DNA from: Duganella dendranthematis
Lineage (GTDB): Bacteria > Pseudomonadota > Gammaproteobacteria > Burkholderiales > Burkholderiaceae_D
NCBI RefSeq assembly: GCF_012849375.1
Contig: NZ_CP051684.1
Coordinates: forward strand, 4,712,001-4,776,000
Reading direction: 5' to 3'
Length of the DNA stretch: 64,000 nt
The position numbers were made by a program, and so were the translations under genes. The notes under the pieces are model-generated. The model ran no database searches and was not told where the DNA came from. It saw only the letters and a program-made list of their open reading frames with translations. Below, piece after piece: positions 1 through 7,332 of the stretch (its first letter is position 1; each line of letters begins with the position of its first letter).

Positions 1-896
1 TAGATCAGCACCATGGCGATCGACAACCCGGTGCCGAACAGGAACACGCGGAACTTGCCAAAGGCGTCCGCGGCGCGGCCGATCATCGGGCCGATGAAGA
101 TGGTGCACACGCCGGTGATCAGGTACACGGTCGGCAGGTGATGCAGATCGATGCCCATATTGTTGACAATATAGGCGCTGCTGAACGGCATCAGCATGAA
201 GCCGCCGGTGGTCAGCAGGGCGGTGATGGCGAATGCCAGCAGGTAGCGCTTTTCCGTCACCGTGTGGAACAGGTGCATGAAAGCGCTGTGCTCCTGCGGT
301 TTGCCGAGGTGGGCGTTGACCGGCTGCATTTTCCACGCCACCACCAGACCGCCGGCCAGCCCGAACGCTGCCATGGCGATGAACGGCACATGCCAGTTCC
401 ACTGGTTGGACAGGTAGATGCCGACCGGGATGCCCAGCACCTGGCTGGCGGCAAACGCGGTCTGGATCAGGCCCATGACGCGACCGCGCATTTGCGGCGG
501 GAACAGGTCGGTCGAAATGGCCAGCACGATGGAGCCGATCACGCCGCCGAACAGGCCGGTGAAGATGCGCGCCGCCAGCAGGCTCTCGTAGGTCGGCGCC
601 AGGCCGCACCAGACGGTGCCGATAATGAAGCCGGAATAGAAGAACAGCAGCAGTTTCTTGCGGTCGTAGCGGTCGGCGAAACCGGCCGTCAGCAGGCCGG
701 ACAGGCCGGCGGAGAAGGCGTAGGCCGACACCACCAGGCCAAATTGCGCCGGGCTGATGTGCAGGTCCGGCATGATCAGCGCGCCCAGCGGCGACATGAT
801 CATGAAGTCGAGGATCACCGCGAATTGCAGGAAGGCCAGCATGGCCACGACGATTTTCTGGTAGCCGCTGAACGGCGGCGCAGGCGTTTTCTTCAT
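1..896 (-). CDS. MFS transporter, N-terminal part (runs off window start)
   Basis: Reading the minus strand from an ATG at 896 gives about 298 codons with no stop up to the window edge, so the C-terminal part is missing. The product is a polytopic membrane protein of the major facilitator superfamily, probably a proton-coupled efflux or sugar-efflux permease. Seen in the sequence: hydrophobic segments at regular spacing from residue 14, a motif-A loop GFADRYDRKK after the second segment, and a DLFPPQMRGR loop before the fifth. The start overlaps the stop of the upstream small membrane protein by 4 bp (893-896), so the two are translationally coupled. Together with the ECF sigma gene at 1268-1825 they form one operon. 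The substrate cannot be read from sequence. Confidence 0.85.
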   Translation of the reverse strand, partial: MKKTPAPPFSGYQKIVVAMLAFLQFAVILDFMIMSPLGALIMPDLHISPAQFGLVVSAYAFSAGLSGLLTAGFADRYDRKKLLLFFYSGFIIGTVWCGLAPTYESLLAARIFTGLFGGVIGSIVLAISTDLFPPQMRGRVMGLIQTAFAASQVLGIPVGIYLSNQWNWHVPFIAMAAFGLAGGLVVAWKMQPVNAHLGKPQEHSAFMHLFHTVTEKRYLLAFAITALLTTGGFMLMPFSSAYIVNNMGIDLHHLPTVYLITGVCTIFIGPMIGRAADAFGKFRVFLFGTGLSIAMVLI

Positions 897-1252
897 TCGT
901 TATCTTTCTTTTCGGATGGGCGGCAGAACGGCGCGCGGTGCTTGAAGAACTGTTCGCGCTGCTGGAAGAACTGGCTGCGTTCTTCCGGCGTCATGGCTTG
1001 CCAGCGCTGCCAGTGTTCGCGCTTTTCATGCCAGTCGCGGTGATGGCCGCGAAAGCCGCCAAACAGGATGCGGCAGAGTAGCAGCAATCCCAAGGCCTGC
1101 CAATAGTTGACGGCATTGGCGCCGGGGAAGATGGTCGGGATCAGGCAATTCCACAACCACATGACAATGGCGCCCAGCGCAGCGGCGCCGGCCAGTATCC
1201 ACAGGCCTTTAATCAGTTTGAATTTCTTGTAGCTCATATTTTCGTGACGCAT
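893..1252 (-). CDS. small membrane protein with charged MTPEER tail
   Basis: This 119-residue protein has two hydrophobic segments (about residues 15-35 and 45-66). A strongly charged His/Arg/Glu-rich tail follows, containing MTPEERSQFFQQREQFF. That tail resembles the short amphipathic repeats of Spy/ZraP-like or DUF3106-type proteins; the likeness is by eye only. An AGGAG sits 9-10 bases before the ATG at 1252, which favours that start over the second Met (residue 6). It lies 15 bp downstream of the ECF sigma factor and overlaps the MFS start by 4 bp. A role as membrane partner of the sigma factor is an inference from position; no known anti-sigma domain is visible. Confidence 0.75.
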   Translation of the reverse strand: MRHENMSYKKFKLIKGLWILAGAAALGAIVMWLWNCLIPTIFPGANAVNYWQALGLLLLCRILFGGFRGHHRDWHEKREHWQRWQAMTPEERSQFFQQREQFFKHRAPFCRPSEKKDNE

Positions 1253-1267
1253 TTGGTGGTACTCCTT

Positions 1268-1825
1268 TCATTCGTCGTACAGGGCTTGCAGGCGCTGGCG
1301 CAGGTACAGCACGGCGTAGCGCTTGCGGGCCAATAAAGTGTTGATCGAGACGCCGGTCTCCGCCGCCATCTCCTTGAAACTGATGCCGTCCAGCTCGTGG
1401 GCGATGAACACATCGCGCTGGTTGACGGGCAAGGCTTCCAGCGCGCGCTGCAGTTCTTCCAGCAGCATGGCGCGGGTGTAGGCCGCTTCCGGGCCGCCGT
1501 CAGGGGAGGGCAGCATCAGGTCGAGGCGGCAGTCCTCGTCCTCGTCGCCGTTGCCCAGGTCGTCCAGGGCGACTTCCTTTTTCTTGCGAAAGCGGTCGAT
1601 GATGCGGTTGCGCGCCACCCGGAACAGCCAGGCGCTGACCTGTTCGATTGGTTCCGGCAGGTGGTAAGCCTGGGTAAACTCGTAGAACACGTCTTGCAGG
1701 ATATCGTCGGCGTCGGTCTGGTCGGCCACGCGGCGGCGGATGAAGTGCCACAAGCGCGAACGCTCGCGCAACACGGTCGCGGTGATGGCCTGATCTTGCT
1801 CGGTTATTGTTGGTGGTGCGGTCAT
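1268..1825 (-). CDS. ECF-type RNA polymerase sigma factor
   Basis: A 185-residue protein with the two-domain plan of an extracytoplasmic-function sigma factor. Region 2 spans about residues 20-90, with DADDILQDVFYEF and the -10-recognising AWLFRVARNRIIDRFRKKK. An acidic linker follows (GDEDEDCRLD), then region 4 at about 125-180 with LPVNQRDVFIAHELDGISF and a helix-turn-helix ending in TLLARKRYAVLYLR. Such factors recruit core RNA polymerase to stress or envelope promoters. It is first in an apparent operon with the small membrane protein (893-1252) and the MFS gene. No canonical zinc-finger anti-sigma is adjacent, so the controlling signal is unknown. Confidence 0.9.
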   Translation of the reverse strand: MTAPPTITEQDQAITATVLRERSRLWHFIRRRVADQTDADDILQDVFYEFTQAYHLPEPIEQVSAWLFRVARNRIIDRFRKKKEVALDDLGNGDEDEDCRLDLMLPSPDGGPEAAYTRAMLLEELQRALEALPVNQRDVFIAHELDGISFKEMAAETGVSINTLLARKRYAVLYLRQRLQALYDE

Positions 1826-1943
1826 AGACAGAAAGACGGTCCAAGGCCAGGAATATTGTAATGCTCAGGATGATCTTTGGCGGAAACAATTTATTAAGAT
1901 AGTATTGATAACATTTCCTCTAAATTCAGAGACGGATACAACA

Positions 1944-2612
1944 ATGCAAAAAGTTCGGCTACTGGTATTTGGCTTGGTTGCGGCAGTGGCGTGCGGGTAT
2001 GTCGCGCCATCACCGGCCAAGGCCTCCGGCGATATCACGTGTGGTCTGGGGCCGCCGCCAGGCTCCAGTGACTTTGCCACGTTTGAAGCACGCCAGGCGG
2101 CAGAAGTGCGGCGGGTTGGCTATGAAACGGTGTGCGAGGCGAACCTGGCACGGTTCGACATCGGTTCGGACCTGCGCCCGCTGGCAGCGGTGGTTTCGAA
2201 GTTGGATTTTCAACCGGTTGATTTGACCGGCACACCCTTCAACGCTTTTTCAAGTATCGGCGCGCTCGCCGAGGAAGTATCGGGGGTGAAATCGCGGCTG
2301 TATCGCAGCTTCCGGATGCCTGATGGGCACACCGTGACCTTGTTTGAAGACGATCTCTCGGCGGACGGGTTGCGGATGTATCGGGACCCGAAAGACGAGC
2401 CTGAGCGCATCAATGGTTTCCCCGCGCGCCTGGTGACCCTGCAAGCGCCGAATGGCAAGGCCATGTCGATCATCAGCTGGGTTGAGCACCAGCGTAGCTA
2501 TGAGCTGTGGCTGGACGCTAACGTCATCCTGGAAAAGAAAAAACCAGCGTTGCTGGCGCTGGCAGCCTCGCTGCCTAAATCCGTCCCGGCGCGGAAAGAT
2601 GTAAACCAATAA
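1944..2612 (+). CDS. secreted hypothetical protein
   Basis: This 222-residue protein has a clear Sec signal peptide (MQKVRLLVFGLVAAVACGYV, cleavage probably near residues 25-29, PAKASG). An upstream in-frame Met at 1905 would bury the signal peptide, so 1944 is preferred. The mature part carries two cysteines (DITCGLG and YETVCEAN) that could form a disulfide, followed by a mixed alpha/beta segment. No family is recognised. Its last 38 bp overlap the end of the convergent phospholipase C gene on the other strand. Confidence 0.65.
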   Translation: MQKVRLLVFGLVAAVACGYVAPSPAKASGDITCGLGPPPGSSDFATFEARQAAEVRRVGYETVCEANLARFDIGSDLRPLAAVVSKLDFQPVDLTGTPFNAFSSIGALAEEVSGVKSRLYRSFRMPDGHTVTLFEDDLSADGLRMYRDPKDEPERINGFPARLVTLQAPNGKAMSIISWVEHQRSYELWLDANVILEKKKPALLALAASLPKSVPARKDVNQ

Positions 2613-4701
2613 CCGGATCGGTGCGGCTGGCCTGACCGGTTTCGACGTGGCCGGCGAGGCGGCGCAACCAGTGCGGATCGGCGTTCGTGGTGATGCTGAG
2701 GTCGTACCAGCCGTGGCTGGCGTCCAGCTTGCAGATCACGGTGCCGGTCTGGCCGGCGGCCACGGTGTGTCTGACCGGCGCGGCGCCGTAGGCGTTGTCG
2801 TTGATGAGAAAGTGGCAAGCTTGCCGGCCGTGCTGGTTGGACAGCAGCAGGCTGATGCTGCCGTCGGCGCGCTGGTGGCGGGCTTGCAGTTCCGGGCCGG
2901 CGCTGGCTATACCCTGGAATTGGCGCAGGAAGCCGTTGGCGCCATGCACGCGCAATTCGTAAGCGCCGTCGACATGCCACGGTTCGCTATCAATCTTTTT
3001 GCCCGCTTCGACCGTGTAGTACCACGGGCCGTTCACGTGCAGGCTGGAGTAGACGATGAAGGCGGCACCGGCGGCGCCATCGTTGGCGAAACTCAGTGCA
3101 AACTGCTGCGGACCAGTCGACTGGCCGTGCACCGCCAACTCGTACGGCAGCGCGCAGGCGCGACGCGGACCGCTGGCCGGCTGCGGCTCCTGCTTCGGCA
3201 ACGTCTGGTTGACGGGTGGTTGCGGATACGGTTTGCCGGAGACGCGCGCATAGGCCGCAGTCGGCGGCACGCTGGCCGGCCAGTCGCGGTTGGGCGTGGT
3301 GAAATCGAAGACCGAGGTCAGGTCGCCGCATACGGCGCGACGCCATGGCGAGATGTGCTCGCATTGCACGGCTGAACGCTGCTTGCCTTTGGCCACCAGC
3401 CACTCTTCCAGGAAGCGTAGCTGCGAGGTGTGATCGAATAGCTGCGAGCACACGCGGCCACCGCGGCTCCATGGCGAAATCACCAGCATCGGCACACGCG
3501 GTCCGAGGCCGACCGGTTCGCCCTGATAGGTTTCGTGGACGCCGATCTCGGCCAGCGTGGTCTTGCCCATGGACGGATTGAGCGGCGCCAGGTTTGACGG
3601 CACTTGGTCGAAGAAGCCGTCGTTCTCGTCGTACATCAGCAGGAACACGGTCTTGGACCAGACATCCGGATTGGCCACCAGCGCCGCCAGCAGACGCGCG
3701 GTGATCTGTTCGCCGGCGTTGGGCGAGTTGGGCGAGTGTTCGGTGTAATCGTTCGGCGAGCAGATCCACGACACCTGCGGCAGGCGGTTGTGGCGGACGT
3801 CATCGGCGAAGCTGTTCACCAGCCAGTCGGCCGTGGTGCCGGTGGCGTTGGTGGCGGTTGAGCCCGGCGCCAGCGCGCGGCCTTTCTGGTACAGCGGCGC
3901 ATCCTCCGCCAGACGGCTGCCGTCGGCGTTGACGCGGAAATTGCGGAAATAGGCTAGGTAGTTATCGCCGTAGTTATCCCATTCCTGATACACCTTCCAG
4001 CTGACCTGATTGGCTTCCAGCACCTCGGCATAAGTGCGCCAGTTGGGTGCGCCGTTGATGACCTCCGGCGTGATGTTGTCCAGCGCCGGATCGCCGTTGA
4101 AGTAGCCCGCCGCATTGACGTTGTACAGCTTGCCCATGGTGCCGATCCAGCCCTGGCTGGTGCCGGTCAGCGCGTACATGCGGTTCGGGTCGGTGGCGCC
4201 GAAGATCGAGCAGTGGTAGGCGTCGCAGATGGTGAAGGCGTCGGCCAGCGCATAGTAGAAGGGCAGGTCGCCACGGTCGAAGTAGCCCATCGATTGCGGC
4301 GTTTTGCGTTTGACCCATGCGTCCCAGCCTTGCCAGCTGGCTTGCGCGCCTTTCCACGTGTGGTCGGTGCCGAGCGAGAGCGCGCTGGTGTTTTTGGCGT
4401 CGAAGTGGAACGGCAGCACATGGCCGCCGGCAGCATCCGGCTGGTACCAGACCGGACGGCCATCAGGCAGTTTGATGGCGCGCGGATCGTCAAAGCCGCG
4501 TACGCCGGACAGTGTGCCGAAGTAGTGGTCGAAGGAACGGTTTTCCTGCATGAAGATCACCACGTGCTCAATGTCCGCCAGCGTGCCGGTGACATGGTTG
4601 GCGGGCACCGCCAGCGCGTCACGGATCAGGTCGGGGAACAGGGTGGCGGCACCGCCCGCACCAGCGGCGTAGCGGAGAAATTGACGGCGGTTGATCGACA
4701 T
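2575..4701 (-). CDS. plcN: phospholipase C, phosphocholine-specific, Tat-exported
   Basis: A 708-residue enzyme that hydrolyses phosphatidylcholine or sphingomyelin head groups outside the cytoplasm, giving access to phosphocholine and phosphate. The N-terminus INRRQFLRYAAGAGG is a twin-arginine signal. The phosphoesterase domain follows at about residues 40-420, starting with HVVIFMQENRSFDHYFG, the metal-binding region of this acid-phosphatase/PLC family; SWICSPNDYTEHSP and FDHTSQLRFLEEW are also typical. Two beta-rich C-terminal repeats occupy about 480-700. Length matches PlcH/PlcN of Pseudomonas and Burkholderia (about 700). It stands alone on its strand without an obvious PlcR-like helper. 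The choice between haemolytic and non-haemolytic subclass is uncertain. Confidence 0.88.
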   Translation of the reverse strand: MSINRRQFLRYAAGAGGAATLFPDLIRDALAVPANHVTGTLADIEHVVIFMQENRSFDHYFGTLSGVRGFDDPRAIKLPDGRPVWYQPDAAGGHVLPFHFDAKNTSALSLGTDHTWKGAQASWQGWDAWVKRKTPQSMGYFDRGDLPFYYALADAFTICDAYHCSIFGATDPNRMYALTGTSQGWIGTMGKLYNVNAAGYFNGDPALDNITPEVINGAPNWRTYAEVLEANQVSWKVYQEWDNYGDNYLAYFRNFRVNADGSRLAEDAPLYQKGRALAPGSTATNATGTTADWLVNSFADDVRHNRLPQVSWICSPNDYTEHSPNSPNAGEQITARLLAALVANPDVWSKTVFLLMYDENDGFFDQVPSNLAPLNPSMGKTTLAEIGVHETYQGEPVGLGPRVPMLVISPWSRGGRVCSQLFDHTSQLRFLEEWLVAKGKQRSAVQCEHISPWRRAVCGDLTSVFDFTTPNRDWPASVPPTAAYARVSGKPYPQPPVNQTLPKQEPQPASGPRRACALPYELAVHGQSTGPQQFALSFANDGAAGAAFIVYSSLHVNGPWYYTVEAGKKIDSEPWHVDGAYELRVHGANGFLRQFQGIASAGPELQARHQRADGSISLLLSNQHGRQACHFLINDNAYGAAPVRHTVAAGQTGTVICKLDASHGWYDLSITTNADPHWLRRLAGHVETGQASRTDPVIGLHLSAPGRI

Positions 4702-4767
4702 GCTGGCAGAGGAGAAATAGCTGAAGCGCCGATCATAGCGGGCGAATGTGACAGGCCGATGGCGCGC

Positions 4768-5123
4768 CTAGCGCTTGTTTTTAGGCTCGACCTGGTCGAG
4801 CATGCGCATCACTTCCGCCGGTACGGTGTCGCCGCGTCGCTTCAGCAGAATGGATTTGTTGTCTGGCCAGGTGCAGGTCAGCGTCTGGTCAGCCTGCGCG
4901 TGGCGGCAGTTAATGTCGAATTCTGCTTTCATGCCCGGTACGCCTTCAGGAAGAAAAGGGTGCAGCACCAGTGTGTCGCCGTCCATTCTGGCGTGGAGCG
5001 GGAAGCCGATGAGCGTGCGCGGCCCCGGCTTGCCGTCATCGACACCATCGGTGCGGCGCGCCGGTGCGCTCGAACCGGCAGGGGCAGCAGCGCTGCGCAA
5101 AGCAGGGCAAGAATCCGTTTCAT
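4768..5123 (-). pseudogene. small exported protein with an apparent -1 frameshift
   Basis: From the ATG at 5123 (GGAA 7 bases upstream) the frame encodes a good signal peptide, MKRILALLCAALLPLPVRA, then degenerates into an Arg/Ser-rich sequence. The neighbouring frame, open from 4768 to 5148, lacks a signal peptide. It carries the plausible mature domain (GFPLHARMDGDTLVLHPFLP, then CRHAQADQTLTCTWPDN with paired cysteines). The frames can be joined by one missing base around the CCCC run near 5085. The gene is therefore either disrupted, mis-sequenced by one base, or subject to slippage. If intact it would be a periplasmic protein of about 115-118 residues with no recognised family. Confidence 0.55.
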
Positions 5124-5206
5124 CTGTTTTCCAATTTGTAAGATGCAAAAAATACCATCACATGCTTTAATATGTCAATTTTATAATTTCCAAAAAGGAA
5201 TATTGC

Positions 5207-5524
5207 ATGGGGATGGTTTATTGCCGCGGCTGCGCCAAGGAGATTCACGAAACGGCGCCGACGTGCCCGCAATGCGGCGCACCGCAGTTTGCTGCCGCTG
5301 CACACAACCCGAATCGCTCGGACAAGGACTTCGCCGTCACACTGCTGCTGTGCTTCTTCGTCGGCTTCCTGGGCGTGCATCGCTTTTATGTCGGCAAGAT
5401 CGGCACCGGCTTGCTGCAACTGTTCACCTTCGGCGGATTGGGCATTTGGGCGTTTATCGACTTCATCCTGGTGGCGCTGGGCCATTTTACCGACAGCGAC
5501 GGCCGCGAAGTTACTTACCGCTGA
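5207..5524 (+). CDS. TM2-domain protein with N-terminal zinc ribbon
   Basis: This 105-residue protein starts at 5207 (or at the second Met, 5213). The first 25 residues form a zinc ribbon with two CxxC pairs (YCRGCAKEIHETAPTCPQCG). A TM2 domain follows at about residues 42-100: two membrane helices around the turn FLGVHRFYVGKIGTG, ending at FIDFILVALGHF. TM2 proteins of this kind are widespread in bacteria and their function is not settled. It is divergent from the frameshifted gene at 4768-5123 across an AT-rich gap. Its end overlaps the convergent gene at 5511 by 14 bp. Confidence 0.85.
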   Translation: MGMVYCRGCAKEIHETAPTCPQCGAPQFAAAAHNPNRSDKDFAVTLLLCFFVGFLGVHRFYVGKIGTGLLQLFTFGGLGIWAFIDFILVALGHFTDSDGREVTYR

Positions 5525-6209
5525 TCGCGTCCGCGCCCGGCCGGGCCATTTTGGCTTCCAGTGCCGCGATGAATTTCGCGTCCATCGGCATGCTGCCGGG
5601 CGCATTTTCAGCCAGCTGGATCTTGCTCCAGGCGCCGCGATAGTCACCCGTGTAGTACAGCAGAATGGCCCAGTTTTGCAAATTGGCGGCGTGATCAGGG
5701 TGCTGCTGGTAGATGGCGTCGAAGCGTTTGGCCGCGTCGGCCAGCAGTGCTTTGTCCTTGGTTTGCAGGCCGACTACCGACACGGCCTTGGCATAGTCCA
5801 CCTCGAAATCCACATTGCCCCGCAATTGAGGCTCGGCCTCGGCCATTAGCTTGAGCGCCTCGGGACGCTTGCCCTTGGCGCTTTCCAGCACCGCCATGCC
5901 CCATAACGCCGGTCCATTTGAGTGATCCAACAGCCATGCCTGGTTGAAGCGCCGCATGGCGTCTTGCGGCGCATTTTTGCGCACCAAGCTCCAGCCGAGC
6001 AGTGCTACCTGCTCCGCCGCCTTGGCGCGGTCGCCGCCGGTCTGCCGGTCGACCTCATCGAGAAAACTTTGATCGGCAGCTTGCTGCTGCTCGGTTTTGG
6101 CCACCAGGCCGTACTTGGGCTCCAGATTGATATTCTGGGCGGCGACGGTCTGATGCAGGGCGGTGCCGAGAATCAGCGCGAGCAGGAGAGAAGTGAGGGA
6201 TGTTTTCAT
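5511..6209 (-). CDS. periplasmic TPR-like protein
   Basis: A 232-residue protein with signal peptide MKTSLTSLLLALILGTALHQ and cleavage near AAQN (residues 23-26). The rest is helical and reads as degenerate tetratricopeptide repeats: AEQVALLGWSLVRKNAPQDA, AWLLDHSNGPALWGMAVLES and LQNWAILLYYTGDYRGA show the alternating small/aromatic pattern at about 34-residue spacing. A role as a protein-protein scaffold in the periplasm is inferred from the repeats only. It sits alone on its strand, and the 118 bp upstream are shared with the divergent BON-domain gene. Confidence 0.7.
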   Translation of the reverse strand: MKTSLTSLLLALILGTALHQTVAAQNINLEPKYGLVAKTEQQQAADQSFLDEVDRQTGGDRAKAAEQVALLGWSLVRKNAPQDAMRRFNQAWLLDHSNGPALWGMAVLESAKGKRPEALKLMAEAEPQLRGNVDFEVDYAKAVSVVGLQTKDKALLADAAKRFDAIYQQHPDHAANLQNWAILLYYTGDYRGAWSKIQLAENAPGSMPMDAKFIAALEAKMARPGADAISGK

Positions 6210-6274
6210 TTCGACAGCATAGCATTTTATTTAATGCCTGAATCGCATCTGCGTTATCGCCATAACAGACGGTG

Positions 6275-6310
6275 GCTTTCGCGCGCACCATGATGGTGGT
6301 CCGCGAAAGC
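6275..6310 (+). promoter_or_regulatory. long interrupted hairpin upstream of the BON gene
   Basis: Nine-base arms GCTTTCGCG (6275-6283) and CGCGAAAGC (6302-6310) pair perfectly. Inside them CACCAT (6286-6291) and ATGGTG (6293-6298) pair again around a single G. The element ends 17 bases before the ATG at 6328 and just ahead of its AAGG ribosome-binding site. It could be a 5-prime-leader stem controlling translation, or a twofold-symmetric protein site. There is no U-tract, so it is not a standard terminator. Confidence 0.5.
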
Positions 6311-6327
6311 AACCCCGAAAGGCGAAT

Positions 6328-6726
6328 ATGAAACAGATGTCGAAGAAAGTGCTGGCCGTAGCACTGGTGGCTGCGCTCGGTTCTAGCTGGGCATTGGCCC
6401 AAACCGCTCCGCAAGGCCAGGCCACGCCTGCTGCGGATAACACGAAGATGAATAATCGCGACAAAGGCGATCCCGCACAAACGCCGCAAACGCAGTCGAA
6501 CGCCAAGGCCGACCGCGACCTGCTGGCCTCGGTGCGCCGGACCATCGTCAAAGACAAGTCGCTGTCCACGTCCGCTCACAACATCAAGATCCTGGTCGAA
6601 AACGGCGTCGTCACGCTGCGCGGCCCGGTGAAAAGCGATGAAGAGAAATCCAAGGTCGAGTCGCTCGCCAAATCGGTGGCCGGCGTGACCAGCGTCGACA
6701 ACAAAGTCGACATCAAAACCAACTAA
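6328..6726 (+). CDS. BON-domain periplasmic protein (OsmY-like)
   Basis: A 132-residue exported protein with a signal peptide (residues 1-24, ending SSWALAQ). A low-complexity Gln/Thr/Asn linker follows, then a single BON domain at about residues 62-130: ADRDLLASVRRTIVKDKSLS, ILVENGVVTLRGPVKSDEEK and VTSVDNKVDIKTN. BON domains bind phospholipid surfaces and occur in osmotic-stress proteins such as OsmY. It is 15 bp upstream of the glycine-zipper gene at 6742 and shares the terminator at 7282-7317, suggesting a two-gene stress operon. Confidence 0.85.
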   Translation: MKQMSKKVLAVALVAALGSSWALAQTAPQGQATPAADNTKMNNRDKGDPAQTPQTQSNAKADRDLLASVRRTIVKDKSLSTSAHNIKILVENGVVTLRGPVKSDEEKSKVESLAKSVAGVTSVDNKVDIKTN

Positions 6727-6741
6727 TTCGGAGAAACCATT

Positions 6742-7266
6742 ATGAGTACTGCTGTCTATTGCATCGCCCAGGACCACGCCCACGCCGAGAACATCGTCAA
6801 CAACCTGAAAGAGTCGGGCTTCTCAGCCAACGAGATCTCGGTGCTGTTCCCGGATAAATCCGGCACCCGCGATTTCGCCCACGAACAAAACACCAAGATG
6901 CCCGAAGGCGCGGCCACCGGCGGCATCGCCGGCATGGGCACCGGCGCGGTGCTGGGCTGGCTGGCCGGCATCGGCACGCTGGCGATTCCGGGCATCGGCC
7001 CATTCATCGCTGCCGGCCCGATCATGGCGGCCCTGGGCGGCGCGGCAGTCGGCGGCGCAGCCGGCGGCCTGATCGGCGGCCTGGTGGGCATGGGCATCCC
7101 GGAGTACGAAGCCAAGCTGTACGACGGCAAAGTCCGTGACGGCAATGTGCTGATTTCGGTGCACACGGATAAATCCGACCAGGTCAAACTGGTCAAGGAA
7201 ATCTTCGAACGCAACAACGCGACCGACATCAAGTCGACCTCGGAAGCCAGCGCGCCATCGCACTAA
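6742..7266 (+). CDS. glycine-zipper membrane protein, general-stress-protein-17M-like
   Basis: This 174-residue protein has three parts. Residues 1-45 (VYCIAQDHAHAENIVNNLKE, then FSANEISVLFPD) resemble the ferredoxin-like fold of the 17M/YflT stress family. Residues 55-125 are a Gly/Ala-rich segment with glycine-zipper spacing (GGIAGMGTGAVLGWLAG, GGAAVGGAAGGLIGGLVG) likely to enter membranes. The C-terminal part (LISVHTDKSDQVKLVKEIFE) resembles the first domain's pattern. It is preceded by a GGAGAAA ribosome-binding site and lies in an operon with the BON gene. The stress role is inferred from family resemblance. Confidence 0.75.
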   Translation: MSTAVYCIAQDHAHAENIVNNLKESGFSANEISVLFPDKSGTRDFAHEQNTKMPEGAATGGIAGMGTGAVLGWLAGIGTLAIPGIGPFIAAGPIMAALGGAAVGGAAGGLIGGLVGMGIPEYEAKLYDGKVRDGNVLISVHTDKSDQVKLVKEIFERNNATDIKSTSEASAPSH

Positions 7267-7281
7267 GCTGATATCCCAATG

Positions 7282-7317
7282 AAAAAGGCCGCCAGAATGC
7301 TCTGGCGGCCTTTTTTT
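7282..7317 (+). terminator. Rho-independent terminator, probably bidirectional
   Basis: A perfect 10-bp stem GGCCGCCAGA (7287-7296) / TCTGGCGGCC (7301-7310) with loop ATGC is followed by seven T. It is preceded by five A, so it can also serve the converging helicase transcript. It lies 20 bp after the stop of the glycine-zipper gene and 15 bp past the helicase stop. Confidence 0.93.
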
Positions 7318-7332
7318 ATCGGCTAACCGGGA

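Noticed and set aside
138..1043. Plus-strand frame opposite the MFS gene
   Set aside because: The minus strand carries a coherent transporter with membrane helices and motif A; the plus frame has none.
4213..5643. Long plus-strand frame opposite phospholipase C and beyond
   Set aside because: It lies antisense to the well-supported phospholipase C and crosses two other genes; composition is that of a reverse-strand shadow.
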